Shown here: one piece after another, positions 46,244-55,336 of the stretch
How the letters are laid out: each line of letters begins with the position of its first letter
Numbering within the stretch: the stretch's first letter is position 1
Notes under the pieces: model-generated
The model's input: the letters and a program-made list of their open reading frames with translations, nothing else
Databases searched by the model: none
Told to the model about the DNA's origin: nothing
NCBI GenBank assembly: GCA_038853715.1
Contig: JAWCJE010000007.1
Location: 1 to 64,000, forward strand
DNA length: 64,000 nt
From: Candidatus Nezhaarchaeales archaeon
Lineage (GTDB): Archaea; Thermoproteota; Methanomethylicia; Nezhaarchaeales; JAWCJE01
Direction of reading: 5' to 3'
Made by a program: the position numbers and the translations under genes

Positions 46244-46655
46244 TGTGCCTCGAAGGTTGAACCAGTTAAAGGAAGATCCGAGTTACACTTAGAGGCTCGT
46301 TCAACTTAAACTGGTTTAGAGGCATACGTATCCTACCTCAGATGCTTGTAGGGTTCGCGGGGTGAATGATGGATAAAGCGTTAAGGAGAGACGATAAACA
46401 TGGGGAAGAAGGCCTTAAAGTCCCTCATTTTAAGTGTAAGCATGGCGTTATCAGTTTGCCGGCTTTACCTATAAGCTTCTTTACATTTCCCATAGCTTAG
46501 GCCTAGAAGTTCTCCTTTTTCCTTGCCAAGCCTTCATCATGTCAAGCTACGTTGAACTAGCCATAGCTATGGGCGTATGGTCCGCTTAAAACAGCTTAAA
46601 CATCAAAAAAGTTTAAAACATCGGGCCCCCCTAATCATAAGGAGGCCTTCCCCTA
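46244..46655. other. intergenic stretch before the pilus region
   Basis: About 410 bases without a gene. Its right end holds the promoter of the next gene: AAAGTTTAAAAC near 46610 and a GGAGG ribosome site at 46641-46645. A 44-codon frame at about 46370-46500 is probably chance. No recognisable RNA. Confidence 0.3.
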
Positions 46656-47210
46656 TTGTCTAGCGAGGAGGCTAAGATATTAGCGGAGCTTAAGAAGAGC
46701 TTGGAGGATAAGGTTGTTCAGCTTCAAAGGGAGCTGGATTTAACGAAGCAGCTCGTTAAACTTGTCGATGAATCGCTTACAAAGCTATCTTTTAAACCAG
46801 CGGTTGAACTTACAGCAACAGAGGAGAAACCCCTCGAGAGAACGGCTGAACCCAAGGTTTTAATTACTTCGAGGGATCGGAAAACCTTGGGAGCAATGTA
46901 CATAGGGGAGGACTACGTGAGGATCGAGCCCTCACCGGAATACCAGTTCGACGTTAACACGTCACCCTTCAAACAGTTCTTTATTGATAGGGTACTGGAG
47001 GATATGAAAAATAAGGATAGAAAAGCAGCAGAATCAGGAGCCCTTAGCCCAGACAAGGTTATGGATTACCAAATAACCACCGACGGTAATATCTTAAAGG
47101 AAATACTAGTGAAGAACGTGACTGATGAAAGGCGTATAAGGGAGCTACGTAGCTCGATAAGATGGACGCTAGAGCGGATGTTAGAGAAGATGAAGACATC
47201 TAAAACGTAG
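46656..47210 (+). CDS. conserved archaeal coiled-coil protein of unknown function
   Basis: A 184-residue protein. Residues 5-50 form a coiled coil (LAELKKSLEDKVVQLQRELD), then a linker with PAVELTATEEKPLE, a mixed region YIGEDYVRIEPSPEYQF and a C-terminal charged helix ending RRIRELRSSIRWTLERMLEK. I do not recognise a functional family, although the design resembles conserved proteins of Thermoproteota. It starts at TTG with AAGGAGG 12 bases upstream and its own promoter. It precedes the pilin genes by about 440 bases and may be unrelated to them. Confidence 0.65.
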   Translation: MSSEEAKILAELKKSLEDKVVQLQRELDLTKQLVKLVDESLTKLSFKPAVELTATEEKPLERTAEPKVLITSRDRKTLGAMYIGEDYVRIEPSPEYQFDVNTSPFKQFFIDRVLEDMKNKDRKAAESGALSPDKVMDYQITTDGNILKEILVKNVTDERRIRELRSSIRWTLERMLEKMKTSKT

Positions 47211-47647
47211 AAGCCGTAGCAGGGCATTTTAATAGTTTCTAAATAGTTAACTTCCTATAACACTTCCGTTAATACTGTTGTAGTTTTCATCCCTTCACCT
47301 TTAAGAATAGGGGTTCATTAAAGGCCTCCCCATGATAGTTAGGGAAGTGTTAATTATCCGATAACGGTTGGTAACCGTGGCTTTCAGCTTAAAGTAGTCC
47401 TGGCTCCTCCTTCCTTAAACTTCCCTTTGTAACGTTCTTTAAACCCCTCACGTGGATAGCTCTAGTTTGATACGTTTAACGTTCACTTTAATGTCAAGCT
47501 TTTCCATTATAAGGCGATAGTAATTACTCTTAAGAGCGTCGTAGCCTATCAGGTTCCCTTCAAGTTTCTACGTAGCATCCACCCGTGGGAGGTTACGGCT
47601 GGGGGTCGCCTTATAACGCTTTGTATAAGGGTAGTAAGGGTGTTGTC
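47211..47647. other. spacer with decayed minus-strand coding sequence
   Basis: About 440 bases. Read on the minus strand, one frame contains coding-like pieces: GNLIGYDALKSNYYRLIMEK (about 47485-47560) and DYFKLKATVTNRYRIINTSL (about 47300-47400), separated by stops. I do not recognise the parent. No clear promoter for the pilus genes is visible. Confidence 0.3.
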
Positions 47648-48118
47648 TTGCCGCGCGTAAACCTACCAAAATTAAAGCGGAATAAGAAGGGCGTTTCAAT
47701 CATAGTAGCTAGTTTAGCGCTAATTGGCGTTGTACTGATGGCCGCTTTCTTCATAAACACGTTCATTACCACGTTCGTTAAATCATCATCCAATGTAGCT
47801 GGGCTAACAATAACCGATGCACGCCTTACCAGGGTCGGTAGTAAGGTTTTCTTAGCTGCAACCGTTAGGAACGTAGGGACCGTGCCACTTAACATTACGA
47901 GGGCCTCCCTAATAGGGGAAGCTATAAATTATGATGAAACACTCTCACCAGCCATTATACTAACGCCAGGCGAATCCCGTACGTTAACTGAAAGCGACTT
48001 AGGATGGAGCTTAAACTCCGCGTCCTTCAGGGTGGGAGCTTACTACCTATTCAGGGTTTGGGTAAGCCAAAGTACAGGTAGTAGTATCGTAGCTGAAACC
48101 AGAGTATACTGTGAGTGA
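47648..48118 (+). CDS. type IV pilin-like protein 1
   Basis: A 156-residue pilin-like protein. A class III signal peptide is clear: basic PKLKRNKKG, then the hydrophobic VSIIVASLALIGVVLMAAFF, with the likely prepilin peptidase cut after Gly. The C-terminal half is beta-rich, with TLTESDLGWSLNSASF. I chose the TTG at 47648 over the GTG at 47585 because the former begins just before the basic segment and has AAGGGTG upstream. It overlaps the next gene by 8 bases. Probably a pilus subunit or a minor pilin. Confidence 0.75.
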   Translation: MPRVNLPKLKRNKKGVSIIVASLALIGVVLMAAFFINTFITTFVKSSSNVAGLTITDARLTRVGSKVFLAATVRNVGTVPLNITRASLIGEAINYDETLSPAIILTPGESRTLTESDLGWSLNSASFRVGAYYLFRVWVSQSTGSSIVAETRVYCE

Positions 48119-48539
48119 AAAAGCTATGCGTAGTAGAGCCGTATCCCAAGTGGTTTCAGCCCTCCTATTAACTTTAACCGTAATGGGGTTAATGACTTTT
48201 TTACTTAACCAGTTTGACACCATTACTCGCAGCTCCTCAGCCTACCTAATATCTTCGATTAAATCGAAAACGGAAGCAGCTCAAGAGCTTATCTCCATAC
48301 TAGACGCGCTACCAGTTAACGAAGGCTTAACCGTGCTTATCTACAACTATGGTGAACTCGACGTTAAGATATCGAAGCTATACGTTAACGGTACGCTTTT
48401 TAACGTTAACATCACCATCCCCGGCAGATCATTAAAGCAAGTAATCGTACCAGTAGCCACCTCCCGAGGAAGCTACTATCAGGTAGCTATCGAAACCATG
48501 AATGGAGTAGTGCATAAGTATGGCTTCCAAGCGCTGTAA
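48111..48539 (+). CDS. type IV pilin-like protein 2
   Basis: A 142-residue protein with a class III signal: RSRAVSQVVSALLLTLTVMG, followed by a long hydrophobic helix and a beta-rich C-terminal domain. The Arg-Ala-Val-Ser junction lacks the usual Gly before the cut, but position and shape fit an archaeal pilin. Start GTG at 48111 overlaps the previous stop by 8 bases, and its own end overlaps the next gene by 20. The three genes are therefore tightly coupled. Confidence 0.72.
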   Translation: MSEKAMRSRAVSQVVSALLLTLTVMGLMTFLLNQFDTITRSSSAYLISSIKSKTEAAQELISILDALPVNEGLTVLIYNYGELDVKISKLYVNGTLFNVNITIPGRSLKQVIVPVATSRGSYYQVAIETMNGVVHKYGFQAL

Positions 48540-51144
48540 AGGGCTAAGTACCCTTGTAGGCTCAATCGGCTTAATCCTAATACTAGGATTAGCCACCACC
48601 TTTCTTACCACTACGTTTTTTGAGTATACGCGTTACATGGACACCGTAAGGAGCGTACAAGCTATTGAGGCGTATAGGTTAAAGGAGAGCTTAGAAGGCT
48701 TCTACAAGGAAGCCACGAATAATACGCTTAACGTAAGCTTTACCAACAACGGCCCGGTGGATTCACTTATAGATTACGTGTACGCGTACTATGAAGGCCG
48801 TCGTGAAGTTTCAGTAATAGGACTTAACCAGCCTCTTCGTAGTGGTTCAACCATAACCCTTAACTTAACGGGGCTAAACGCCGTTAACGATGACAACCTT
48901 ACGCTTAAAGCCGTAACCAGACTAGGCAACGTAGTACTTTTAAAGCGTAAGACGAACAATGATAACCCCTCCAACCCAAAGGTTAAGGAGGAGCCAACCA
49001 ACCCTATCTCGAAGCCATTATACCTAGAACTCGATAAACCGTTTTCAGCCGTTTCCGTGGCTAATGCCTCATCCCCGCCTAAGACGCTTCTACTTTCACC
49101 TTCAGGCCCGATAGTTATATGCGCCGACTGGTCTTCAAGGGTGTATTGGAGCTACTGGGTACCAAGAGGGGAGGTACCATCCACCGCTGGCTTAACCTAC
49201 ATATCTGAGGACGGTAAGTACGCGTTCACTGTTTCACAGCAAACAATGCAGCCCTCAGGGCTTTACTTAATGTACTTCATTGACGGGAACTTAGTATGGG
49301 TTGACTTCATAAGTATACCTAGCCACCTCCTCCACCTCCCAAGCGCAGTTATGAACAAGAAGGTAGGCACCGTTTACCTCGCGTATTACGACGGCTACCT
49401 CCTAAAGGTTAAGAGGTACCTATGGTCGGCGGCTAGCCTAGAAATCGTACTCACCCAGCTACCCGTAACGGGTAGGTTAAACCTAACCTTAAGCGGAAGC
49501 TACCTAGCCGTTAGCGGCGGTATTAGCCTAGGACGTGTAATCCTAGTGAAGGATGAGGGCAGTACGCTTAAGGTATTAAGCACGATAGACGTCACCGATC
49601 AAGTACCCGCTGGAATGGCTCAAGCTAGCTATAGCTTAACCGACGTTAACGAAGCGGCCGATTTAATGGTAGTAGCTAGCTACTATACTTCACCGAAAAC
49701 CTATACGCGTATAGCGGCGTTTAAACTCTCTAACCAACGCCTACTTTGGGTGGCTAGATCTTATCCATCAGGTCGTCCAACATCGTCCTCAATAGGAGGC
49801 TACGTAGCCCTCGCCTACGATAATGGCGTAGTTGAAGCCTACGATCCGATTGGAGGAGCTAGGCTTGGAACCAGGAACGTTGGTTACAACACATTAAAGG
49901 TTAGAGACGGTGTCATATATGCTCCAGGCTGTGCTCTTAACCATAAGCTAGAAGAGATCATCAAGGTAACCCTACCTAGACAGTATACCGGCATGGATGT
50001 AGCTAGCGACCTTTCAACGGTAGCGGTAGGGATGACCTCAGGAGCAGCTTGGATACCGGCGCCAGCATCATCCTTTAAACAGAGCGGCTTACAACTATCG
50101 GTTGACTATACGTGGAAGCCCCTATACATCGATACGTTTGACGGCTCATGGGTTGAAGGCGGCTACGATGACGAGAAATGGATCGGTACGTCAAAGTCCT
50201 ACGCCTATTGCCAAGAAGGCTCGCTTAAATTCTACTCCCCACCTAGTTCGGGGGCAACGTGGTGGATACGGTCAAAGCGTAACTGGGGTAAGGGCGTCTA
50301 CGTCTTTCCAATCGAGGTACTCCAGCTAGCGGTACTAGCTCAAAACCCAGATTACTGGGGGGGATACCCAAGGACGTACGACGTAATCCCCTACTTCACC
50401 GTAGGCAGCCATAGGGTTTACTTAAAATTCACCATCGAGCGAACCTACATTTACTGGGGAGGAAGGGCTTTTGAAGCCTTTATCGAAAAAGTATACCTCC
50501 ACCTCTTAAGGTGGGGAAGCGAGGTTGGACGCGCCGAAGTCGTCTCCTACGGCCCCTATGAGACGTGGGGTGCGTCCGAGGAGGCACCTTACAGGGTTTA
50601 CAATATGCGGAGTGGAACTCTAACCTTTAAGGCTACAGATTCCGGGGTTGAGGTTACCTTAGCGGGGTATTGGTATAGGCTAGGCTCAAGCATGGGGTAT
50701 AAGGTAATTACGTTAAGGGACTCATATCCATATCAGCCGGGCCCCATCAACGTGGATTTGTTCTTCACACAGGATATTTATCGCTATGGGCCTCCCTATG
50801 GAAAGCTGGCCTTATCGTTAGCATGCGTAAGGGTGGATGAAAGCAGTGAAACGCTTTCAGCGGCGTTTAACGCCCCAGTCTACGCCTTGGATGATGGCCT
50901 CCTAGCGGTAATCCCCAGATACCCCGCCTACCTCTACGATGGGGTGCAGAAATCACTAAAGATCATAGTGCCGAAAAACCTACAATCAACACTACTAGTA
51001 AGGGTTGATGGCGCCACCCGTAGACAAATAGCTTTAAACGTGGAACCCTACGACGCTAACAACTACGCAGTCATCATCGGGGAACGTGATATAGTTAGTG
51101 GCTCAGCCGAGTCAACGTGGCTCCTCTACTTAAAGCGAGGCTAG
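48520..51144 (+). CDS. giant pilin-like surface protein with propeller and lectin-like domains
   Basis: An 874-residue protein. It opens with a class III signal, KRCKGLSTLVGSIGLILILG, then a pilin-type helix to about residue 35. Residues about 170-520 contain repeated strands (PSGPIVICADWSSRVYWSYW, GVIYAPGCALN) that look like a beta propeller. From about 540 a region beginning DTFDGSWVEGGYDDEKW resembles concanavalin A-like lectin/DUF1349 domains. No C-terminal anchor is seen. It is likely a pilus-tip adhesin: a normal pilin stem carrying a large binding head. Confidence 0.7.
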   Translation: MASKRCKGLSTLVGSIGLILILGLATTFLTTTFFEYTRYMDTVRSVQAIEAYRLKESLEGFYKEATNNTLNVSFTNNGPVDSLIDYVYAYYEGRREVSVIGLNQPLRSGSTITLNLTGLNAVNDDNLTLKAVTRLGNVVLLKRKTNNDNPSNPKVKEEPTNPISKPLYLELDKPFSAVSVANASSPPKTLLLSPSGPIVICADWSSRVYWSYWVPRGEVPSTAGLTYISEDGKYAFTVSQQTMQPSGLYLMYFIDGNLVWVDFISIPSHLLHLPSAVMNKKVGTVYLAYYDGYLLKVKRYLWSAASLEIVLTQLPVTGRLNLTLSGSYLAVSGGISLGRVILVKDEGSTLKVLSTIDVTDQVPAGMAQASYSLTDVNEAADLMVVASYYTSPKTYTRIAAFKLSNQRLLWVARSYPSGRPTSSSIGGYVALAYDNGVVEAYDPIGGARLGTRNVGYNTLKVRDGVIYAPGCALNHKLEEIIKVTLPRQYTGMDVASDLSTVAVGMTSGAAWIPAPASSFKQSGLQLSVDYTWKPLYIDTFDGSWVEGGYDDEKWIGTSKSYAYCQEGSLKFYSPPSSGATWWIRSKRNWGKGVYVFPIEVLQLAVLAQNPDYWGGYPRTYDVIPYFTVGSHRVYLKFTIERTYIYWGGRAFEAFIEKVYLHLLRWGSEVGRAEVVSYGPYETWGASEEAPYRVYNMRSGTLTFKATDSGVEVTLAGYWYRLGSSMGYKVITLRDSYPYQPGPINVDLFFTQDIYRYGPPYGKLALSLACVRVDESSETLSAAFNAPVYALDDGLLAVIPRYPAYLYDGVQKSLKIIVPKNLQSTLLVRVDGATRRQIALNVEPYDANNYAVIIGERDIVSGSAESTWLLYLKRG

Positions 51145-51148
51145 ATCG

Positions 51149-52765
51149 ATGTTCAACGCTATGTTACGCTCCTTAAAGCTAAGGCTCGGTAAGTATCTCC
51201 CTCAAACAAGGTTGGAGAAAGCCTCCCTTCAAGGTTTAAGCGGTGAGATCAGCAAGGAGTCCGGCTTCAATGTTCTATACTGCTCCTTCAACCCTTCACT
51301 ACTGGAGGACGAGTTAAAACTGGTTGAGAGTTATAGCCTCAAAGATGGTTTAGTTTCGGTTTCAATAGCTACGCTTAATGGAGTCTACAAGTACCTAGTA
51401 AGTGAACCACAGCTAAGCTTCTCAGAGTTAAGCTATTTAAGGGTTTTAATGGAAACAATGAAAACCGTTACTAAACCGGATCCGGGGCTCCTTAATAACC
51501 CTGAAGCGTACATTGACCGCTGCATTAAGGAGGCTATAAACCACCGCGGCATTAACCTCGCGGATGATGTTCGAACTAAGCTTACCTACTACTTAAGAAG
51601 GGATACGGTAGGCTACGGCCCCCTAGACCCATTCATGTCCGATACCCGCATCGAGGATATATCGCTTGAAGGCGTTGGGAGGCCTGTACGAGTTATCCAT
51701 AGGGATTATGGGGACGTAGGCTGGCTTACCTCAAACCTCGTATTCACGGCTGAGAAGGACGTTGACGACATAGTGATGCGACTAGCCCATATGGGCGGTA
51801 AGCATGTAAGCACTGCCTTCCCCATGACCGAGGTAGCGCTCACAAGCAATCATAGAGCCACCGTAACGCTATCGCGGGAGATATCACCACACGGATCCAG
51901 CTTCACCATAAGGAAGTTTAGGGAGGAACCCTTAACCATTTGCCATCTAGTGAAGTCTGGTACACTATCGCCGTTAATGGCCGCCTACCTATGGCTACTG
52001 TTAGATTACCGGTGCTTCATAATGGTCATAGGGCCCATGGCCAGCGGTAAGACAACACTCCTTAACGCCCTCTCATCCTTCCTAAACCCCTCCTGGAAGA
52101 TCGTTACAATAGAAGATACGCCGGAGCTAAACCTACCCCATCAAGGATGGAAGCCCCTAGTAGCTCGCCACGTATACACACTTGGAGAGGTTAGGACCGA
52201 AATTAAGATCTTTGACCTCGTCAAACTAAGCCTCCGTGAACGCGCCGACTTCCTAATAGTTGGAGAGGTTCGAGGTAGGGAGGTACACTCATTAATACAG
52301 GCCGCCGCCTCAGGCCATGGATGCGCGTGCACCTTCCATGGCGATAGTTTCGAATCCATGGTTCAACGGTTAACCAATCCTCCTCTCTCCGTGAAGGAGT
52401 CAACCCTACCCCTCATTCAATGCCTTATAATACTTAAAAGGGTGCTCCTACATGGGAAGCGTTACGTTAGGAGAATTGTTGAGATCGGCGAAATCCTTTC
52501 AGCTAAGGAGTATGGAAGGATATTCTCATGGAATCCTAAAACCGATACGTTTACGCCGAGTAATACTGAAGAGGTAGTGAAGGCTAGCTCCCTACTAGCT
52601 AAGATTCGTGAACGCTACCTCATCGGTAACGCTGAAATATTATCGGAGATCAATAACAGAGCCTCCTTCCTAGAGGACCTTATTAAAAAAGGCATCATCA
52701 ACCATGTGGAGGTAGCTAAACGCGTAGCTGAACTCTACTCCAAAGGACGCTTAACAGCCATTTAA
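51149..52765 (+). CDS. type II/IV secretion ATPase of the pilus
   Basis: A 538-residue ATPase of the archaeal FlaI/TadA/VirB11 family that drives pilus assembly. The N-terminal domain precedes TVGYGPLDPFMSDTRIEDIS; Walker A is GPMASGKTTLLN, followed by IEDTPELNLP, a Walker B-like DFLIVGEVRGRE, and the HGDSFESMVQRL histidine motif. It lies 4 bases after the adhesin gene and is followed by the platform protein. The locus has no accessory archaellum genes (FlaF, FlaG, FlaH), so this is a pilus and not an archaellum. Confidence 0.92.
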   Translation: MFNAMLRSLKLRLGKYLPQTRLEKASLQGLSGEISKESGFNVLYCSFNPSLLEDELKLVESYSLKDGLVSVSIATLNGVYKYLVSEPQLSFSELSYLRVLMETMKTVTKPDPGLLNNPEAYIDRCIKEAINHRGINLADDVRTKLTYYLRRDTVGYGPLDPFMSDTRIEDISLEGVGRPVRVIHRDYGDVGWLTSNLVFTAEKDVDDIVMRLAHMGGKHVSTAFPMTEVALTSNHRATVTLSREISPHGSSFTIRKFREEPLTICHLVKSGTLSPLMAAYLWLLLDYRCFIMVIGPMASGKTTLLNALSSFLNPSWKIVTIEDTPELNLPHQGWKPLVARHVYTLGEVRTEIKIFDLVKLSLRERADFLIVGEVRGREVHSLIQAAASGHGCACTFHGDSFESMVQRLTNPPLSVKESTLPLIQCLIILKRVLLHGKRYVRRIVEIGEILSAKEYGRIFSWNPKTDTFTPSNTEEVVKASSLLAKIRERYLIGNAEILSEINNRASFLEDLIKKGIINHVEVAKRVAELYSKGRLTAI

Positions 52766-52822
52766 CAACCTTAAGGGGTTAACCGCGTTACCTTCAAGCT
52801 TAAGTCAGCGTCGGCATCGTTA

Positions 52823-54565
52823 ATGGGTGCTACCTTAATGCCCCTCGCCATTAACAAGGGGAAGAGTAAACGCGTATCACTAATTATAACCGTTAAGGGC
52901 AAAAAACGTGTTAAAGCCAAGCTACCCAGTATAGGGGTAAAGGATAGGATTATTAACGTTATAGCTAATAGCTTCCTAACTAGCTACATCCTTCACGCTA
53001 CCTACCGACATTTAAAGCAGACGACGCTAACCATAACACCATACTCCTACGCGATTAAAGCGTCCAGCTTCACGTTAACGGCCGCGGCCGCTGCTACAGC
53101 GTTATCGATTGCCCTCCTCCTTAACCAGGGCGGCTTAATACCGCTACTGATCCCACCTTTAACGATGGCCTCCATCCTACTAGTAAGCCTAGCAATACCT
53201 AGGGTGTTAACGTTTAAGCGCGCTAAAGGAGTCGAAGAGGAGCTTCCCTTCTTCGCTATCTTAGCGTCGGTCTTCGTCGCTTCAGGCCTCTCCATCCTCA
53301 GGGTTTTTAACGCCTTAACGAACTGTACCTTCCTAGGTAGTATGAGGCTAGAATCCCTACTCATTAGGAGGGATTGCCTAATTTCCGGCTCTAACCCGCT
53401 TCAAGCCTTAGAGGACTCCGTTAAACAGCATCCTTCAAACACGTATAGGGAGCTACTATTAAGCTATACGTCGGTTTTAAGGAGTGGAGGCGACGTAGTT
53501 AGCTTCCTAAACGGGAAGGTTCAAGAGCTTTTAAGGGCTGTTGAAAGAAGGTGGAAAACGTATGCTTCAAGCATGTTTCTAATCGGCGACTTAATTTTAG
53601 CGTTATTTCTAGCGGCCCCCCTCATGCTTTCAATGTCGGCTTTAGCCCTTGCAACGCCAGTAGCCATGGGGTTCGTGGATCTATACAGCTTTACCATCAT
53701 ACCGATGTTAACCCTCACATCCATAACCTTAATCCATATCTGGTCTCCTAAAACGCGTAATAATTACGCTAATCCAACGAGGACCTTTATCGTGGCTACG
53801 TTAGCCATGACGTTAGTAGCAACGATACTAAGGTTTACGATTAACCCGCCGCTCCACATAATACTGCCCGTAAGCTTAACGGCTTTCTCCATCCCCTTAA
53901 CCATCACTTCATGGGCTAGGATAAACAACGTCTCCAACATCGAAAGGGCGTTACCGGCCTTTCTAAGGGACATAACGGAGTATAGGAAGATGGGTCAAGA
54001 CCTTAAACGCGCGATATTAACGCTCGCGCAACGCCGCTTCTACAATAAACACTTCAACGAGCTACTTAATAACGTCGTGAAGCTTTTAGGTTTAGGCATA
54101 CCCTTTAACCGTTTAGCATCGTTAATGGATACGCCATCCTTCATGGCTAGGGTGACATTCTTCATCCTAGCCCATATGGCTGAAACAGGTAGCGATACAC
54201 CCATCCTTTTAGAGTCTTTAACCAGATCCATGGATAACTTAAAACAGGCTAAAGAGCAGGCTAAAGCCAACTTGAAGCTACAGATGATAATAGGATACCT
54301 AGCCCCCGTAATAGTCATAGCGAGCGTCTCCCTCCTCTTCAACTTCATCAAGGACGCCTCAGTAATCCCTACCCTAATATTTGACGCGGCTAATCCAGCG
54401 CTCATAAGGGTGCTTTTAGAGAAGGTTAAACTAGCTGTAGCCTTCTCATCAGTCTCCATAGGCCTATTGATAGCTAAAGCTTCAGATGCAACCCTCCATA
54501 GCCTACGCCACCTACTTGGCTGCCTAATAAGCTACATAGCGGCTTTAACCGTTTTCCCGGTTTAA
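52823..54565 (+). CDS. pilus assembly membrane platform protein (GspF/FlaJ/TadC-like)
   Basis: A 580-residue integral membrane protein with two GspF/T2SSF-type halves. The first contains EEELPFFAILASVFVASGLS and the second ERALPAFLRDITEYRKMGQD, each followed by hydrophobic segments. It is the platform that couples to the ATPase. Family members of the archaeal type (FlaJ, TadC) are about 450-580 residues. It ends the pilus operon; no prepilin peptidase gene is present in the window, so that activity must come from elsewhere. Confidence 0.88.
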   Translation: MGATLMPLAINKGKSKRVSLIITVKGKKRVKAKLPSIGVKDRIINVIANSFLTSYILHATYRHLKQTTLTITPYSYAIKASSFTLTAAAAATALSIALLLNQGGLIPLLIPPLTMASILLVSLAIPRVLTFKRAKGVEEELPFFAILASVFVASGLSILRVFNALTNCTFLGSMRLESLLIRRDCLISGSNPLQALEDSVKQHPSNTYRELLLSYTSVLRSGGDVVSFLNGKVQELLRAVERRWKTYASSMFLIGDLILALFLAAPLMLSMSALALATPVAMGFVDLYSFTIIPMLTLTSITLIHIWSPKTRNNYANPTRTFIVATLAMTLVATILRFTINPPLHIILPVSLTAFSIPLTITSWARINNVSNIERALPAFLRDITEYRKMGQDLKRAILTLAQRRFYNKHFNELLNNVVKLLGLGIPFNRLASLMDTPSFMARVTFFILAHMAETGSDTPILLESLTRSMDNLKQAKEQAKANLKLQMIIGYLAPVIVIASVSLLFNFIKDASVIPTLIFDAANPALIRVLLEKVKLAVAFSSVSIGLLIAKASDATLHSLRHLLGCLISYIAALTVFPV

Positions 54566-54648
54566 AGCTATAAATGGTATACGTTGCGGTTTTCATAGAT
54601 TTTCACCCTCGATAACGCTTTCAGGGGCAACGGTGAAACATATAAACG

Positions 54649-54858
54649 TTGGACGTTTCGCGGATACACCCATTCGGCTTAATGATCTCGCTACACTTTG
54701 AAGCAATAGACACAGCGATGATAATGCTACTGGTGCTAGACGGATACGTATGGGGCGTAATATGTGAAGGATGTAGGCGTAGGTATCACGGCGATAAGCC
54801 GTTACTCGCGTGGAACGAGTACGAGGAAGCGATGATAATGATAGGTGAGCCGCCGTGA
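54649..54858 (+). other. possible small open frame of unknown function
   Basis: A 69-codon frame from TTG, or from the ATG at 54682, containing a CxxC (VICEGCRRRYHGD) and an acidic end. The composition is coding-like, but it lies in debris and I know no family. It may be a real small gene or a piece of one. Confidence 0.3.
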
Positions 54859-55060
54859 CGCAACCATCCCTCTACGCTTTTCTAAACGGGCAGCGATCTA
54901 TTGGCGGAGCGGCTATGCCTACTTTTCGCCGAACGCCTCCATGAACCGTTAAAAGAGTTCCTAGAGAAAAATACGTTACACTCTAAGCTCGTTAAGGCCT
55001 TCACGAGGCGTGGCGTTCCCTTAACGGAAGCGTAAGCGAGGGGAGGTTAACGTAAAGCGT

Positions 55061-55240
55061 TACGAGGATGAGAAGGCTAGGCTTAGAGTCGAGGCTTGGA
55101 GGGCTCTTGAAGCGTTAAAGATGAAATATGATGAAAGGTTTAAAGGGCTTGAAAAGCGTATTGAGGCTTACTTCGAGCCCGAAAGCCCCTTAGTCCTTAA
55201 GACCGCGGCCACCTTACCGGCTTCCACTCCTTTGGCTTAG
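55061..55240 (+). pseudogene. degenerate copy of the LAGLIDADG-like protein's coiled-coil tail
   Basis: The frame reads YEDEKARLRVEAWRALEALK and on to LEKRIEAYFEPESPLVLK, ending with a stop near 55240. It matches the tail of the gene at 1-543 (bases 397-526). The upstream frame has stops at about 55033 and 55050, so no long protein is encoded. It lacks the extra base found near 510 in the other copy. Confidence 0.6.
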
Positions 55241-55241
55241 A

Positions 55242-55336
55242 GTTAACGAGGTTTATCGATAGGCTTAAAGGCGGAAATACTCTAATTAATGTAGCCCTTA
55301 AGTGATCGATAACTTCGATCAAGGGGCTAGGATTAT
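55242..55336 (+). repeat. duplicated fragment of the UPF0104 gene
   Basis: Ninety-five bases matching the minus strand of 26982-27077 at 88 of 96 positions with one base missing. The piece spans RLIDRLKGGNT to FDQGARI in the parent protein. Both edges are sharp: bases before 55242 and after 55336 show no similarity to the parent. The right edge lies inside the ATG of the ligase gene. Confidence 0.85.

Larger units (their letters stand above)
54566..55334. other. mosaic of gene fragments before the ligase gene
   Basis: About 770 bases with several pieces of unrelated origin. There is a plus-strand frame at 54649-54858 of unknown family (DGYVWGVICEGCRRRYHGD), a broken coil-containing segment at about 54895-55240, and a UPF0104 gene copy at 55242-55336. 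None is an intact gene. It reads as accumulated debris that now serves as the ligase leader. Confidence 0.55.

Noticed and set aside
46367-46501. A 44-codon frame starting ATGATG
   Set aside because: No ribosome site, low coding character and no recognisable motif.
55302-55334. Upstream extension of the ligase frame
   Set aside because: The residues IDNFDQGARI derive from the duplicated UPF0104 fragment, and the family begins at the ATG at 55335.
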